The translations under genes were made by a program, and so were the position numbers. A stretch of 64,000 nucleotides of DNA, from the NCBI RefSeq assembly GCF_024102715.1, contig NZ_JAGFJM010000089.1:1-64000 (forward strand), given 5' to 3'. The notes beneath the pieces were generated by a model. It ran no database searches, was not told the origin of the DNA, and worked only from the letters and a program-made list of their open reading frames with translations. How positions within the stretch are numbered: the stretch's first letter is position 1; the number at the start of each line of letters is the position of its first letter. This stretch comes from Nitrosomonas communis (GTDB taxonomy: Bacteria > Pseudomonadota > Gammaproteobacteria > Burkholderiales > Nitrosomonadaceae). Below, piece by piece: positions 16,801-25,558 of this stretch.

Positions 16801-18041
16801 TAAGCTTTCGTCTGCGACAGATAGTGTGATAATTTTGTGGCCTGCTCGTATTGGTGGAGCAACCACAAGCCGATCCAGAAAATCCAGGGATTCATAGGAC
16901 CGTACCGTAAGATCTGCTCAAAACGCATGTTCAATTGTGTCAGAGCGCCGGGTTGATTTTGTTCCAACGCTGGAACGAGCCTCATCAGCATATAAACAGA
17001 GCCAAAGGAATGATCTTCAGTAATCATCTCCAGAAGTTTTTGGGCCTCTTCCAGGTCGCCCGCTTGGTTGCGCTGAAACAAACCCAGCACGAAGAAGAAC
17101 CCCACAACCCCTGGAAAGAATGCCCTGCGTTTGCCTTGCTCCTTGCGCAACAAGCTCAGCCCTTCCCGATAATACCGCAGCGCATTGTCATGATCCCCTT
17201 CCAGCAGCAAAAGCAATCCCCGAGAAGCACGTTCATGGTAACTGACCGGGCAATGGGACAACGCGGCCTGTGCAGCCTGCATCTCACCCCTTAAAATCGA
17301 GATCAAGGTCATGCTGAGTTGCCAATCTTCGGGCACAGACGCAGCTGCTCCCTCACATGCTTCGCGCAACAGATCGAAGGCCGCTGCATCCAGTTCCCAA
17401 CCTCCTGCCTGCCGCAATAGGATCAACGGCAAGGCAGGTTCTCTGATTTTCGCGGGTAGGCGCACAAACCATTCGCGCTCGAAGGGGTTGTCGCAAACCA
17501 TTGCGTAAATTGGCGCGGGTGCAGACCAGCGTTGTAGCGGACCGTTCCAGTAGGAATACTTCAGTCGTTCCAGCATCCCGAACAAGCGATCGATGTACAG
17601 CTCGTCCGCTCGGTAAATGCCAATACGTACTTCCCGAATCAGTTCGTCATCATCGTGAAACTGGATGTCATCCTTGGCGGTTTTCTGAGAGCCTACTTGC
17701 AAAGGCACGGCGAGACGCACCAGCTCGACATAACGTTCGAACGCACCGCTTGCGACGAGCTCGCGCGTCACCAGTTCGACAATCAACCTATTGCACCTTA
17801 GGCGTTGATTATTCCATGATGTTTTTTCTACTTCGAGCAGAGCGCTGCGCTGCAGGGATTCCAGTTTGATTTTGGCTGCCTCGCCTGCACCCAAAATCTT
17901 GCGCAATGGTGTTGTGATCTGCGATTTGCTAAGCCCACCCCAAGCTACCGCCAGCAAATTGACTGCAGCCTGTTCCGTCGGAGTACATTGCTGGTAACAT
18001 TCAAACAGCTGTCGACGTTCCTCCTCGATCGAAGTTGACAT
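13824..18041 (-). CDS. Very large SNF2/RapA-family DNA-dependent ATPase
   Basis: A protein of about 1405 aa. The C-terminal 460 residues form a complete SNF2 motor: LADDMGLGKTLQALAI (motif I, about 970), LVVAPTSVCTNWQSE, the Walker B variant LDEAQLIKNP (about 1067), TTGTPVENHLGEFWNLFRF, LVFSQFVDHL, and the closing AGGVGLNLTAADYVIH with DRAHRIGQQ. The 900 residues before it are helical, Leu/Ala-rich and repeat-like with no recognised enzyme, probably a scaffold or recognition region; a SNF2-associated segment sits just before the motor. Bacterial SNF2 proteins remodel protein-DNA complexes or RNA polymerase. ATG 18041 (AGAG upstream) is preferred over GTG 18068. It converges on the CBS gene and abuts a prfC fragment. 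Confidence 0.88.
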   Translation of the reverse strand: MSTSIEEERRQLFECYQQCTPTEQAAVNLLAVAWGGLSKSQITTPLRKILGAGEAAKIKLESLQRSALLEVEKTSWNNQRLRCNRLIVELVTRELVASGAFERYVELVRLAVPLQVGSQKTAKDDIQFHDDDELIREVRIGIYRADELYIDRLFGMLERLKYSYWNGPLQRWSAPAPIYAMVCDNPFEREWFVRLPAKIREPALPLILLRQAGGWELDAAAFDLLREACEGAAASVPEDWQLSMTLISILRGEMQAAQAALSHCPVSYHERASRGLLLLLEGDHDNALRYYREGLSLLRKEQGKRRAFFPGVVGFFFVLGLFQRNQAGDLEEAQKLLEMITEDHSFGSVYMLMRLVPALEQNQPGALTQLNMRFEQILRYGPMNPWIFWIGLWLLHQYEQATKLSHYLSQTKAYQQQAAHCGYGWLAAELAALIARIEPKQADMKRAVDAFEHAKSIRLLVNRSQHEEPWERALNAIKNTVVRGAAAGKRDETAEYRLAWLLSRERAYLGFALEAREQKRNASGGWSKGKSLSMKKVAEMAESTSYFSAQDRRVAAHIASDRYTGSYSLSNRGWLAMVGASNVSWKDSGVAVELVAAEPELRVRKKPRGEQVKVEFWPLCDEEESVVLAEDGLTRLKIVELKPEHHRLAEIIGKGIEAPVSAQERILASLGSVSALVTIHSDIGGGELAAAETVVAHARPHVQLIPEGEGLRVAILTRPFGEQGSYCTPGSGGSSLIAEIGGKRLQTLRDLKLERKLANELIALCPSLGNQAQEVTAFHWLLADTESSLEFLLELQEAGDKAQIEWPQGEKLKALGQAGLSQFSIKVKQQRDWFSVSGELKLDDGQVLNMQRLLELTEGVRGKFIRLDEGRFLALTEAFKKRLGDLRAYSEKHGKEQRLHALALPVMDEIAEEVGEFQGDSAWRAQLERLRQAEQIQAKLPSTLQAELRDYQRDGFEWLSRLAAWGVGACLADDMGLGKTLQALAIILSRANQGSALVVAPTSVCTNWQSEAQRFAPTLNVQILGGGDRQKLIEGLRPMDLLICSYALLQQESVGQLLAVPTWQTIVLDEAQLIKNPATKRSQQAMALQGLFKIITTGTPVENHLGEFWNLFRFINPGLLGSLESFNRRFAGPIERNQDREARQRLKRMIQPFILRRTKAQVLDELPPRTEIELQVELSEQEAVFYEALRRKLLNELNETQGSEEDKRFKVLAAITKLRRTCCNVQLVAPDLGLPSSKLALFGEVVDELLDNRHKTLVFSQFVDHLNLIRSYLDGKGIDYQYLDGQTPPAERKKRVDAFQAGQGDVFLISLKAGGVGLNLTAADYVIHMDPWWNPAVEDQASDRAHRIGQQRPVTVYRLVTKNTIEEQIVSLHKHKRDLADSVLEGGEISGKISAQELLNLIQLG

Positions 18042-18062
18042 GGACTGATCTCTAATAGATTT

Positions 18063-18387
18063 TTGCACCTTTGGCGCTGTCGATCACCATTAGGGCCGAA
18101 TCGACGGTGGTGAGAATACGATAAGCATCCTCCAAAAAACCTCGTGACCAGGGATATTGCGCAGATTCAGGATGCATTTCTTGTGTCCGAATTGAATGAC
18201 CGAGGTGGTGATAGAAATACCACTCTGTTTTTCAATATCTATCAAACCGGAAGTCACGTGACGAGATGCCTTGCGACTCATGGCCAAATCCACGCATTGG
18301 ATAACATAGCCGAACAAGAGCAGATTTTGGGTGAAAAATGATGGCGAAGGTGTGCCAGCGACTCAACTCAGCAAGCAACTCAGACAT
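18063..18387 (-). pseudogene. prfC: 5' fragment of prfC (peptide chain release factor 3), frameshifted
   Basis: On the minus strand from an ATG at 18387 the DNA reads MSELLAELSRWHTFAIIFHP, the RF3 start, but the GKTT P-loop that should follow is destroyed. In other frames it continues RKASRHVTSGLIDIEKQSG, then ISITTSVIQFGHKKCILNL, NIPGHE, and after a frame change EDAYRILTTVDSALMVIDSA-KGAK, ending at 18063 where similarity stops. This is about the first 110 residues of RF3 with at least two frameshifts. It cannot be functional. It lies directly upstream of the SNF2 gene, so its DNA may now serve as that gene's leader. An intact prfC is expected elsewhere. Confidence 0.8.
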
Positions 18388-18894
18388 AAATCATTGGGAG
18401 TAAATTGAAAATAATATCGCATCAGTTCGTTTACAGTTGAACTCATGTACAAGTTTGATTCTGTCTCATTATCAACAAAAGTGCATATTTCAGATGAGCA
18501 GATCTGCCGTCTTTAAAAAGCCAGGCGGATTTATTCTGCAAACGCATAAAATTATCCTGCAAAAGATATCTGATTTCCAGCGGTATAGTCGATATTTCAT
18601 TTTGATGAATACATTCGATCCAAATCTGCTGCTCCCACATCGCGGTCAGCAATCTCTTTCAGCAATTTGACTTCTCCCAACGCCAGCATAGCCAGCCATC
18701 AGCGCTCTCTTGGTTAAGGCAAGCTGCAATGGCATCGCCGCCGTGTCCTAAGGTCGTGCAGTTGCAGTCTCTCCATTGGGCCATGTGACTGCTTATGCCC
18801 ACTACAGTGATTAGTTTGAATTAGGGTTGGCGGAGTAAGTCTGTCGCTGCGAAACAAGACGACATTTCATCAGTTTTATTAACACGTCTCTCAC
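18388..18894. other. Gene-free stretch of about 500 bases
   Basis: Open frames of up to 77 codons exist on both strands but none shows a ribosome site, a family motif or hydrophobic pattern I can support. Given the prfC remnant beside it, this may be further decayed DNA, but I could not match it to a gene. Confidence 0.4.
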
Positions 18895-19728
18895 TCATTT
18901 TTTCCTTTTATCCTTAATACGTTGATTCTGAGTGTCTACTTCGAACAGACCAATGGTCTTGATGAGGTCGCTGAATTTTGCGTAGCCATAATTGCGTGAA
19001 TCAAACGCCGAGAAATTCTTCACGATATGTTTTTTTACTTCACCCATGTGAGCGAAACCATCTTCATCGGAAAGTGCTTCAATTGCAGAGCGGATCAGTG
19101 AAACCAGTTTGGTGTCCCTCGCCAGCTCCTTGGAGCTTTTCTTGGTACCAGGTATGGCGGCTCCCTCGCTCGAAGATGTCACTGATTTTACGGTTTTCTT
19201 TTCTGGGCTCGCTTTAGATTTGCTGGAAATGCCTTCCGTTTGTACCGAAAGACTGTTTTCACTTTCGAGCAGTTTGTTTTGCGAGAGAATTTCGAAGTAT
19301 TTGAATTCGTTGCAGGCCGCTTGCAGCGATTCCGGTGTTTTTTTCTGACCAAAGCCGTAGACCAGTTTACCGGATTCGCGGAATCGGATTGCCAATCTAG
19401 TGAAATCGCTATCGCTGGAAACGATGCAAAAACCATCCAACGGAGCAGTGTAGAGCAGATCCATGGCATCAATGATCAGCGCGCTATCCGTTGCATTCTT
19501 ACCCCTGGTGTTGGCATATTGCTGAATGGGCTGGATGGCGTGTTTGGGCAGGATTTCCTTCCAGCGGCTCAGCTGATTTTGTGTCCAGTCACCATAAATA
19601 CGTCTGACACTCGCATCTCCAAATTTTGATATTTCCTCGAACAATTCATCAATGAGGTCAATCACCTTAAAGGTGTTGTCTGCATCAATCAATACCGCTA
19701 ATCTAGGATTGTTGCTGTCGATACTCAT
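18895..19728 (-). CDS. NYN-domain protein with C-terminal OST-HTH/LOTUS domain
   Basis: A 277-aa cytoplasmic protein. Residues about 8-145 form a PIN-like NYN nuclease domain: LAVLIDADNT with acidic residues, RRIYGDWTQNQLSRWKE, GKNATDSALIIDAMDLLY, and FCIVSSDSDFTRLAIRFRE, carrying the conserved Asp set of the LabA/DUF88 group. A low-complexity Ser/Lys linker (about 165-205) leads to an OST-HTH/LOTUS domain (VSLIRSAIEALSDEDGFAHM, NYGYAKFSDLIK), thought to bind RNA. Together they suggest an RNA-targeted nuclease or silencing-like factor. The start MSIDSNNP at 19728 has an AGAG-type ribosome site; the frame extends 12 codons further. The stretch 19729-20053 upstream holds nothing identified. Confidence 0.87.
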   Translation of the reverse strand: MSIDSNNPRLAVLIDADNTFKVIDLIDELFEEISKFGDASVRRIYGDWTQNQLSRWKEILPKHAIQPIQQYANTRGKNATDSALIIDAMDLLYTAPLDGFCIVSSDSDFTRLAIRFRESGKLVYGFGQKKTPESLQAACNEFKYFEILSQNKLLESENSLSVQTEGISSKSKASPEKKTVKSVTSSSEGAAIPGTKKSSKELARDTKLVSLIRSAIEALSDEDGFAHMGEVKKHIVKNFSAFDSRNYGYAKFSDLIKTIGLFEVDTQNQRIKDKRKK

Positions 19729-20053
19729 AGATCTCTGTCCGAAAATAATCAAGGTTTGTGGCACACATGTTTATGGGAAAATTCCTGAAGTTATTTGAAG
19801 CTAAAAGTATACAGAATATAGATACCGTCCTTTCCGACTCACTCACATTCTGATAGCCCAGTGTTTGATAATGTCGCAGGTTAGTCTGTATATAGAAAAA
19901 CTGAAGTTTAGAATAAACCACCTCCCACAGTTGAAATTTTCTCCAACTTGAATGATGTCCAAGCAGAAGAAAATGTAATAAGGATGCATCAATTAGACAT
20001 TGAGAGTGACTGACCCACCATGTGCCTAACGAATAGCGTTTATCTCAATTCAC

Positions 20054-20680
20054 TTACTTACTCGCTTTGATTGCAGTATAAGCCGTGAAAAGATTACGGT
20101 AATCGGGAATATGATTGGAAAAAAGCGTGCCAAGACCCTCCACGTCATTTCGCCAGTCACGATGCAGTTCACAGGCCACCGCAAACCAGCTCATCAACTG
20201 CGCGCCCGCTGCTACCATGCGGCTCCACGCCGCCTCGCGCGTCACCTCATTAAAAGTGCCTGAGGCATCCGTCACCACAAATACCTCAAATCCCTCTTCC
20301 AAAGCAGAAAGCACAGGAAATGCCACACAAACCTCGGTAACGACGCCAGCGATAATCAACTGTTTTCTACCCGTTTGTTTGACTGCTTTAACAAAATCTT
20401 CGTTATCCCATGCATTAATTTGTCCTGGGCGTGCGATGTAGGGCGCATCCGGAAAGATTTGTTTTAGTTCCGGCACCAGTGGGCCATTCGAACCATCTTC
20501 AAAACTAGTAGTTAAAATGGTTGGTAATTTAAAATACTTGGCTAAATCAGCTAAAGCCAGCACGTTATTCTTGAATCTATCTGGCTCAAAATCACGCACC
20601 AATGACAGTAACCCGGCCTGATGATCGACCAGTGCGACAAGCGCATTATTTTTATCGAGACGATAATAAGTTTTACTCAT
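20054..20680 (-). CDS. YcaC-like cysteine hydrolase, isochorismatase superfamily
   Basis: A 208-aa soluble hydrolase. It has the superfamily triad: Asp in ALVDHQAG (near residue 19), the conserved Lys region and the nucleophile in IAGVVTEVCVAFP (near 118). The long stretch ILTTSFEDGSNGP and the C-terminal SWFAVACELHRDWR are typical of the YcaC group, which forms ring-shaped octamers and has no settled substrate. AGGAGGAAT lies just before the ATG. It is upstream of nothing on its strand except a gap, and sits downstream of pirin, though 125 bases separate them. Confidence 0.88.
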   Translation of the reverse strand: MSKTYYRLDKNNALVALVDHQAGLLSLVRDFEPDRFKNNVLALADLAKYFKLPTILTTSFEDGSNGPLVPELKQIFPDAPYIARPGQINAWDNEDFVKAVKQTGRKQLIIAGVVTEVCVAFPVLSALEEGFEVFVVTDASGTFNEVTREAAWSRMVAAGAQLMSWFAVACELHRDWRNDVEGLGTLFSNHIPDYRNLFTAYTAIKASK

Positions 20681-20805
20681 TTTATTCCTCCTTATGCTGA
20701 ATAAAAGAAGACAACATTAGCGCTGAGAATTTACCCATTTATCCTCTGTTACCAGAGGCAACAGCTAGTATGAAAACTCTGTATCCATCATTAACCAGGC
20801 ATAGC

Positions 20806-21672
20806 CTAATGAGATAATTGTCCGAAATGTCCGCTATTAAAATCTGCAATCGCCTGATCGATTTCAGCCTGGCTATTCATGACGAAAGGACCTTGCCCAA
20901 CAACCGGTTCATCAATCGGTTCGCCACTAAGCAAAAGCGCTACCACATTCTCCTGGGCATTAATCGATAGCATTTCACCCTTGCGATCGAGTGACACCAT
21001 TTGCGCTGCTTTCACTTGCGCTTTCTCATTGACCACTACTGTTCCATGCAAAACGATGAGTGCTGCATTCCAGCCCTCGGGTAACGATAATTCGGCTGAC
21101 TTTCCATGGTGCAAGCGCAAGTCCCAAACATTCATGGAGGTAAACGTGCGCGCAGGTCCTGCATGGCCTAGGTAGCTGCCGGCAATCACGCGCACGATAC
21201 CTGCTTCCTCAGGTAGCATCACCACTGGAATGTCTGTTTTGAGGATCGTCTGATAGTGCGGCGCAGTCATTTTGTCCTTGGCGGGCAGATTGACCCAGAG
21301 CTGCACCATCTCCAGCCGGCCACCCGCACGGGTAAATGACTCGGAGTGAAATTCTTCGTGCAGAATGCCGGAGCCTGCAGTCATCCATTGCACATCACCC
21401 GGTCCAATCACTCCACCCTGGCCGGTTGAATCCCGATGTGCCACTTCACCATGGTAAACAATGGTGACCGTTTCAAAACCACGGTGCGGATGTTGCTCTA
21501 CCCCACGCGGCTGCTCGGCGGGCGCAAAATCGGTTGGACCCGCATAATCCAGCAGCAAAAACGGACTCAGTAATTTTCCATGGTTACGATAAGAAAACAG
21601 CGATCGTACTGGGAAACCGTCGCCCACCCAATGGAGCGGAGGCGCATCATAAATACCTAGAATCGTTTTCAT
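20806..21672 (-). CDS. Pirin family protein
   Basis: A 288-aa bicupin. The N-terminal cupin has the pirin metal site in HPHRGFETVTIVYHGEVAHRD and GPGDVQWMTAGSGILHEEF (His, His, His, Glu). The C-terminal cupin is intact (PFVMNSQAEI end typical). Pirins such as YhhW act as quercetinases; others serve regulatory roles. The start at 21672 (MKTILGIYDA) follows AAGGAGAGG; the frame runs on 41 codons upstream without a ribosome site, and a second ATG sits one codon earlier. Confidence 0.9.
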   Translation of the reverse strand: MKTILGIYDAPPLHWVGDGFPVRSLFSYRNHGKLLSPFLLLDYAGPTDFAPAEQPRGVEQHPHRGFETVTIVYHGEVAHRDSTGQGGVIGPGDVQWMTAGSGILHEEFHSESFTRAGGRLEMVQLWVNLPAKDKMTAPHYQTILKTDIPVVMLPEEAGIVRVIAGSYLGHAGPARTFTSMNVWDLRLHHGKSAELSLPEGWNAALIVLHGTVVVNEKAQVKAAQMVSLDRKGEMLSINAQENVVALLLSGEPIDEPVVGQGPFVMNSQAEIDQAIADFNSGHFGQLSH

Positions 21673-21831
21673 CATCCTCTCCTTACACGATTTATCCGAT
21701 ATTTGGATAAGACCCAGTGTACAACCAGCATAGCCATCTGAATAGCCCACATTATCAGCCGTCATTGTTCTATTTAGAGAACAATAAGCCATCAATGCCT
21801 GAGCCCTATCAGATAACTCGCTACTTTTTCA

Positions 21832-23460
21832 TCAATCATGATGGGTTTTAGGAATTGCTTGTAAATGATTGCTGGCAAAGGGTGTGACAGCGTGTGTCAC
21901 GCGCGGCGGCGTTGCGCCACGGTGCAAAGCAGCGATTTTGTCTTGCAGGATTTTATCGGCGGCAGAAACACGGGCATGCTGGCGCAGATGCGCAAGCCAG
22001 GATTCAACCGTGAACATCTCGATAAATCGTCCATGATCCTCGACATCTTCAAAAAATCCCCACTGAATAGCGCCGTCGCGGCGGCGAATGATCCCCAGCT
22101 CCCGCATCAGGGAATAAAACACATCACGATCCGTATCGTCGATACGATATTCCAGCAATACAAGAACAGGGCCGTGATCGTGCGAAACGAACGTGGTTGG
22201 AACTGGTTCTGCCCAATGACCAGACGGTGTATAGTCATGATGTTCGCCCATATTAAGTTTGAATTGCGCTGTCACAGGAATCAGAAAAAGCGCCAGCAAT
22301 CCTGACATCGCTAAGGCCAGCGGCAAGCCGATAACCCCTGCCACTTGCCCCCAGCCCAGCGATCCTGCCGTCATCGCGCCAAAAAGCACCATCTGAAAAA
22401 TGGCCAGGCCACGGGCGCGCACCCAATCCGGTAACGCCATCTGTGCTGAAATATTCAACGATGCCACCGCTATGATCCATGACACGCCGCTTATCAATCC
22501 GGCGGCGATACCAATGCCTGTGTGCTCACCATAGGCGAACATCAGCGAGCACAGCGCTGTTCCTGCCGTCGCCAGCATCATGATCTTATCCGCACTCACC
22601 TGTTTTTTCATCACCGGCAGCAAAAATGCGCCTGCCACCGCGCCAATTCCCAGCGCGGTCAGTAAAATACCATAAAGGTTGGGACCGCCCTGTAATATCT
22701 CCTTTGCCACCAAGGGCAGCAATGCCCAGTAAGCAGAAGCGCAAATGAAAAAGGCCAGTGCGCGGAACAAGGTATGACGTAGCGGCATGCTATGCAGTGC
22801 GAATCGAACGCCTGCGCGCATGGCACCGGACAAGCGCTCTCTCGGCAGCATATCAGCTTGCGTCACGGCAGCACGCCACCATACCAACGCTGTTACCACG
22901 GCAAGATAGGAAACGGCATCAAGCAACACCGTCATCACGGCACCCGCCGCTGCCAGGATAAAGCCGCCCAACGCCGGACCGATAGCTCGGGCGATATTGA
23001 TACTCACCCCATTCAAGGCGATAGCAGGAGCCAGTGTATCCCGTGGCACGAGGCGCTGGACGATCGCTTGCCACGCGGGTGTGGCGAAAGCCGATCCCAC
23101 ACCGGTTATGAAAGTGAACAACAGCAAGACCCAAACATTGACACCATCCTTCCATAGTAGTCCTGCAAACAGAAACAGTGCCACGGCAAGGAGAAACTGT
23201 GTCCATAGCAACAGCTTACGGCGATCAAAGAGATCTCCCAGCGCTCCCGCAGGAAGCGCAAACAGGAAGATCGGCAAGGCTGTCGCTGCCTGCACCATCG
23301 ACACCATCAACGGTGATGGCGACAGCTCTGTCATCACCCAGCCAGAAGTGACATTGAACATCCAGGTGCCGATATTCGAGATCAGCGTCGCGGTCCACAA
23401 CACCGTGAAAACGCGATGCTTGAATGGAGAAAATGCCGATCCCCCCATTCCGCCTGACAT
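21832..23460 (-). CDS. MFS exporter (MFS_3/EntS type) with C-terminal monooxygenase-like domain
   Basis: A 542-aa inner membrane protein. About 400 residues give 12 hydrophobic spans with the MFS loop GALGDLFDRRKLLL between spans 2 and 3, matching the DUF894/MFS_3 group that contains EntS exporters. The last 110 residues (VLLEYRIDDTDRDVFYSLMR, GFFEDVEDHGRFIEMFTVES) form an ABM-like dimeric alpha-beta barrel often fused to this group. The substrate is unknown. The ATG at 23460 begins two bases after the amidohydrolase stop, so the two are one operon and translation is probably coupled. Confidence 0.88.
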   Translation of the reverse strand: MSGGMGGSAFSPFKHRVFTVLWTATLISNIGTWMFNVTSGWVMTELSPSPLMVSMVQAATALPIFLFALPAGALGDLFDRRKLLLWTQFLLAVALFLFAGLLWKDGVNVWVLLLFTFITGVGSAFATPAWQAIVQRLVPRDTLAPAIALNGVSINIARAIGPALGGFILAAAGAVMTVLLDAVSYLAVVTALVWWRAAVTQADMLPRERLSGAMRAGVRFALHSMPLRHTLFRALAFFICASAYWALLPLVAKEILQGGPNLYGILLTALGIGAVAGAFLLPVMKKQVSADKIMMLATAGTALCSLMFAYGEHTGIGIAAGLISGVSWIIAVASLNISAQMALPDWVRARGLAIFQMVLFGAMTAGSLGWGQVAGVIGLPLALAMSGLLALFLIPVTAQFKLNMGEHHDYTPSGHWAEPVPTTFVSHDHGPVLVLLEYRIDDTDRDVFYSLMRELGIIRRRDGAIQWGFFEDVEDHGRFIEMFTVESWLAHLRQHARVSAADKILQDKIAALHRGATPPRVTHAVTPFASNHLQAIPKTHHD

Positions 23461-23462
23461 GA

Positions 23463-25472
23463 TCAATAGGCAAAGCAGCCGCAGCCGGTAGCCCACGGAT
23501 GATTAAAGCTGGGTCTCTTCTGTTGCCCTTGTTGTCCACTAAGGCCCAGCCAGCAGGATAGCTTGCCGTCATACCCATGGACGTGATCATGATGACATCC
23601 TGACGCCATGGAGGTTCTAGCAACGACAGACACAGAACTGACATTAGCCTGTTGATAGCCACCAAAATGGTGCACCGGCGACCAGTCGAGGCTGACTGGC
23701 GGTAAAGGCGTGTCATGTGACTTGAATTCGGCATCGGCATAGACGATTTTACCGCCCACCACGGTCATGACAGCAGTGATGTCCTTGATGGCTTCCTCCG
23801 GCACCGTCATAAAGTCATGTGACAGTACTGCAAGATCGGCATATCTGCCAGGCAGCAAAGCGCCCTTGGCCTTTTCCTCATTAGATTTATAGGCACTACC
23901 CAGTGTCCAGAGACGCAGGGCTTCTTCGCGCTCCAGCCGGTTAGCCTCGCCATAAAGTGGCAGGCCGCCGACCGTCTTACCGGTCACCAGCCAGTAGAGC
24001 GATACCCAGGGGTTATAGCTGGCCACGCGCGTCGCATCGGTGCCGCTACCCACCGGGATGCCCATAGCAAGCATTTTGCGGATTGGCGGACTATGCTCTG
24101 CGGCCTGCTTGCCGTAGCGATCAACAAAATACTCACCTTGAAAAGCCATACGGTGCTGCACGGCCACACCGCTATGCAAACGCTGAATGCGTTCCAGATT
24201 TTTTTCACTAATGGTTTCGGCATGATCGAAGAACCAGCGCACATCACCAAATGGGGTATCGCGGTTGATTGTTTCGAAAACATCCAGAGCGCGGCCGATG
24301 GTTTCGTCATAGGTCGCATGCAGGCGAAACGGCCAGCGATTTTCCACCAGGAAACGCACGACCTCACCCAGTTCTTTTTCCATATTGGCTGCCATATCGG
24401 GGCGCGGTTGCAAGAAATCTTCAAAATCGGCAGCCGAAAACACCAGCATTTCACCCGCGCCATTATGGCGCAGATACTCATCGCCGCTGTAGGGCTTGAC
24501 CATTCCTGCCCATTTTTTGAAGTCCGCCAGTTCGCCACCCTTATTCTGCGTGAACAAATTATAGGCAATGCGTACCGTGATCTGCCCGTCTTCGTGCAGT
24601 TTCTCAATGACTTGATAGTCTTCCGGGTAGTTCTGATAGCCACCGCCTGCGTCAATGCAGCTCGTCACACCCAGGCGGTTCAATTCACGCATGAAATGGC
24701 GGGTTGAATTGATTTGGTCGCTCATCGGCAGCTTGGGCCCCTTGGCCAAGGTCGCATACAGAATCAGTGCATTCGGCTCGGCGATCAATATGCCAGTCGG
24801 ATTGCCTTTCGCGTCACGCTCGATCCGGCTGCCGGTAAAGTCAGGCGTATCCTTAGTGATCCCTACAGCCCGCAGCGCCGCCCTGTTTAGTAACGCACGA
24901 TCATACAGATGCAGGATGAAAACGGGCGTATCCGGTGCAACGGCATTAATTTCCGCCAGTGTCGGCATACGGCGCTCTTTGAACTGAAATTCGCTCCACC
25001 CCCCGACGACACGCACCCATTGCGGCGCAGGTGTGCGATCAGCCTGAATTTTCAGCATTGCCAGAGCATCCGCCAGACTGCGTACCCCATCCCAGCGCAA
25101 CTCCATATTGTAATTCAATCCGCCGCGGATCAAGTGCAAGTGGGAATCATTGAGACCGGGAATAACGCGCTTGCCCCTCAGGTCAATCATTTTCGTATCT
25201 GGCTTCGCCAGCGCATGGATCTCCTTATCTGAGCCAATAGCTGACACAAATCCACCTGTCAGCGCAATCGCAGTTACTTCAGGATGGCGCCTGTCGAGGG
25301 TAGTAATTTTACCGTTGTAGAAAATCACGTCAGCTTCGCTGTTGGTCATGGCATGGATCTCCTTTGGAAATCGGTTGAGATAGCGCTCGGCCAGCAACCC
25401 TGTACCCAGCAGCAGGCTGCGCTGTATGAAAGTCCGTCGTTTCAGGTTGCCGATAAAAGAATTTCTTTTCAT
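23463..25472 (-). CDS. YtcJ-type metal-dependent amidohydrolase, Tat-exported
   Basis: A 669-aa enzyme of the amidohydrolase_3 group. The N-terminus carries a twin-arginine signal (RRTFIQ at 12-17, then a hydrophobic run), predicting periplasmic location. The metal-binding DSHLHL lies in GLNDSHLHLIRGG, further His in FRLHATYDE and FFDHAE, and GSGTDATRVASYNPW near the C-terminus. The final 70 residues are Cys/His-rich (SGCHHDHVHG; GCGCFAY), a tail seen in many members and perhaps metal-binding. The substrate is not known; members are annotated loosely as amide or imide hydrolases. AGGAGGAAT precedes the ATG. It is first in an operon with the MFS gene. Confidence 0.85.
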   Translation of the reverse strand: MKRNSFIGNLKRRTFIQRSLLLGTGLLAERYLNRFPKEIHAMTNSEADVIFYNGKITTLDRRHPEVTAIALTGGFVSAIGSDKEIHALAKPDTKMIDLRGKRVIPGLNDSHLHLIRGGLNYNMELRWDGVRSLADALAMLKIQADRTPAPQWVRVVGGWSEFQFKERRMPTLAEINAVAPDTPVFILHLYDRALLNRAALRAVGITKDTPDFTGSRIERDAKGNPTGILIAEPNALILYATLAKGPKLPMSDQINSTRHFMRELNRLGVTSCIDAGGGYQNYPEDYQVIEKLHEDGQITVRIAYNLFTQNKGGELADFKKWAGMVKPYSGDEYLRHNGAGEMLVFSAADFEDFLQPRPDMAANMEKELGEVVRFLVENRWPFRLHATYDETIGRALDVFETINRDTPFGDVRWFFDHAETISEKNLERIQRLHSGVAVQHRMAFQGEYFVDRYGKQAAEHSPPIRKMLAMGIPVGSGTDATRVASYNPWVSLYWLVTGKTVGGLPLYGEANRLEREEALRLWTLGSAYKSNEEKAKGALLPGRYADLAVLSHDFMTVPEEAIKDITAVMTVVGGKIVYADAEFKSHDTPLPPVSLDWSPVHHFGGYQQANVSSVSVVARTSMASGCHHDHVHGYDGKLSCWLGLSGQQGQQKRPSFNHPWATGCGCFAY

Positions 25473-25558
25473 AAGCCATTCCTCCTAAAACCAAGAGGTA
25501 GATAAAATGTAATCAACTCTGAGTGCCAGGACAACTGACTCAGATTACCTCCAAACAT

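Noticed and set aside
18090-18317. A 75-codon minus-strand frame as a separate gene
   Set aside because: It is one frame of the frameshifted prfC fragment.
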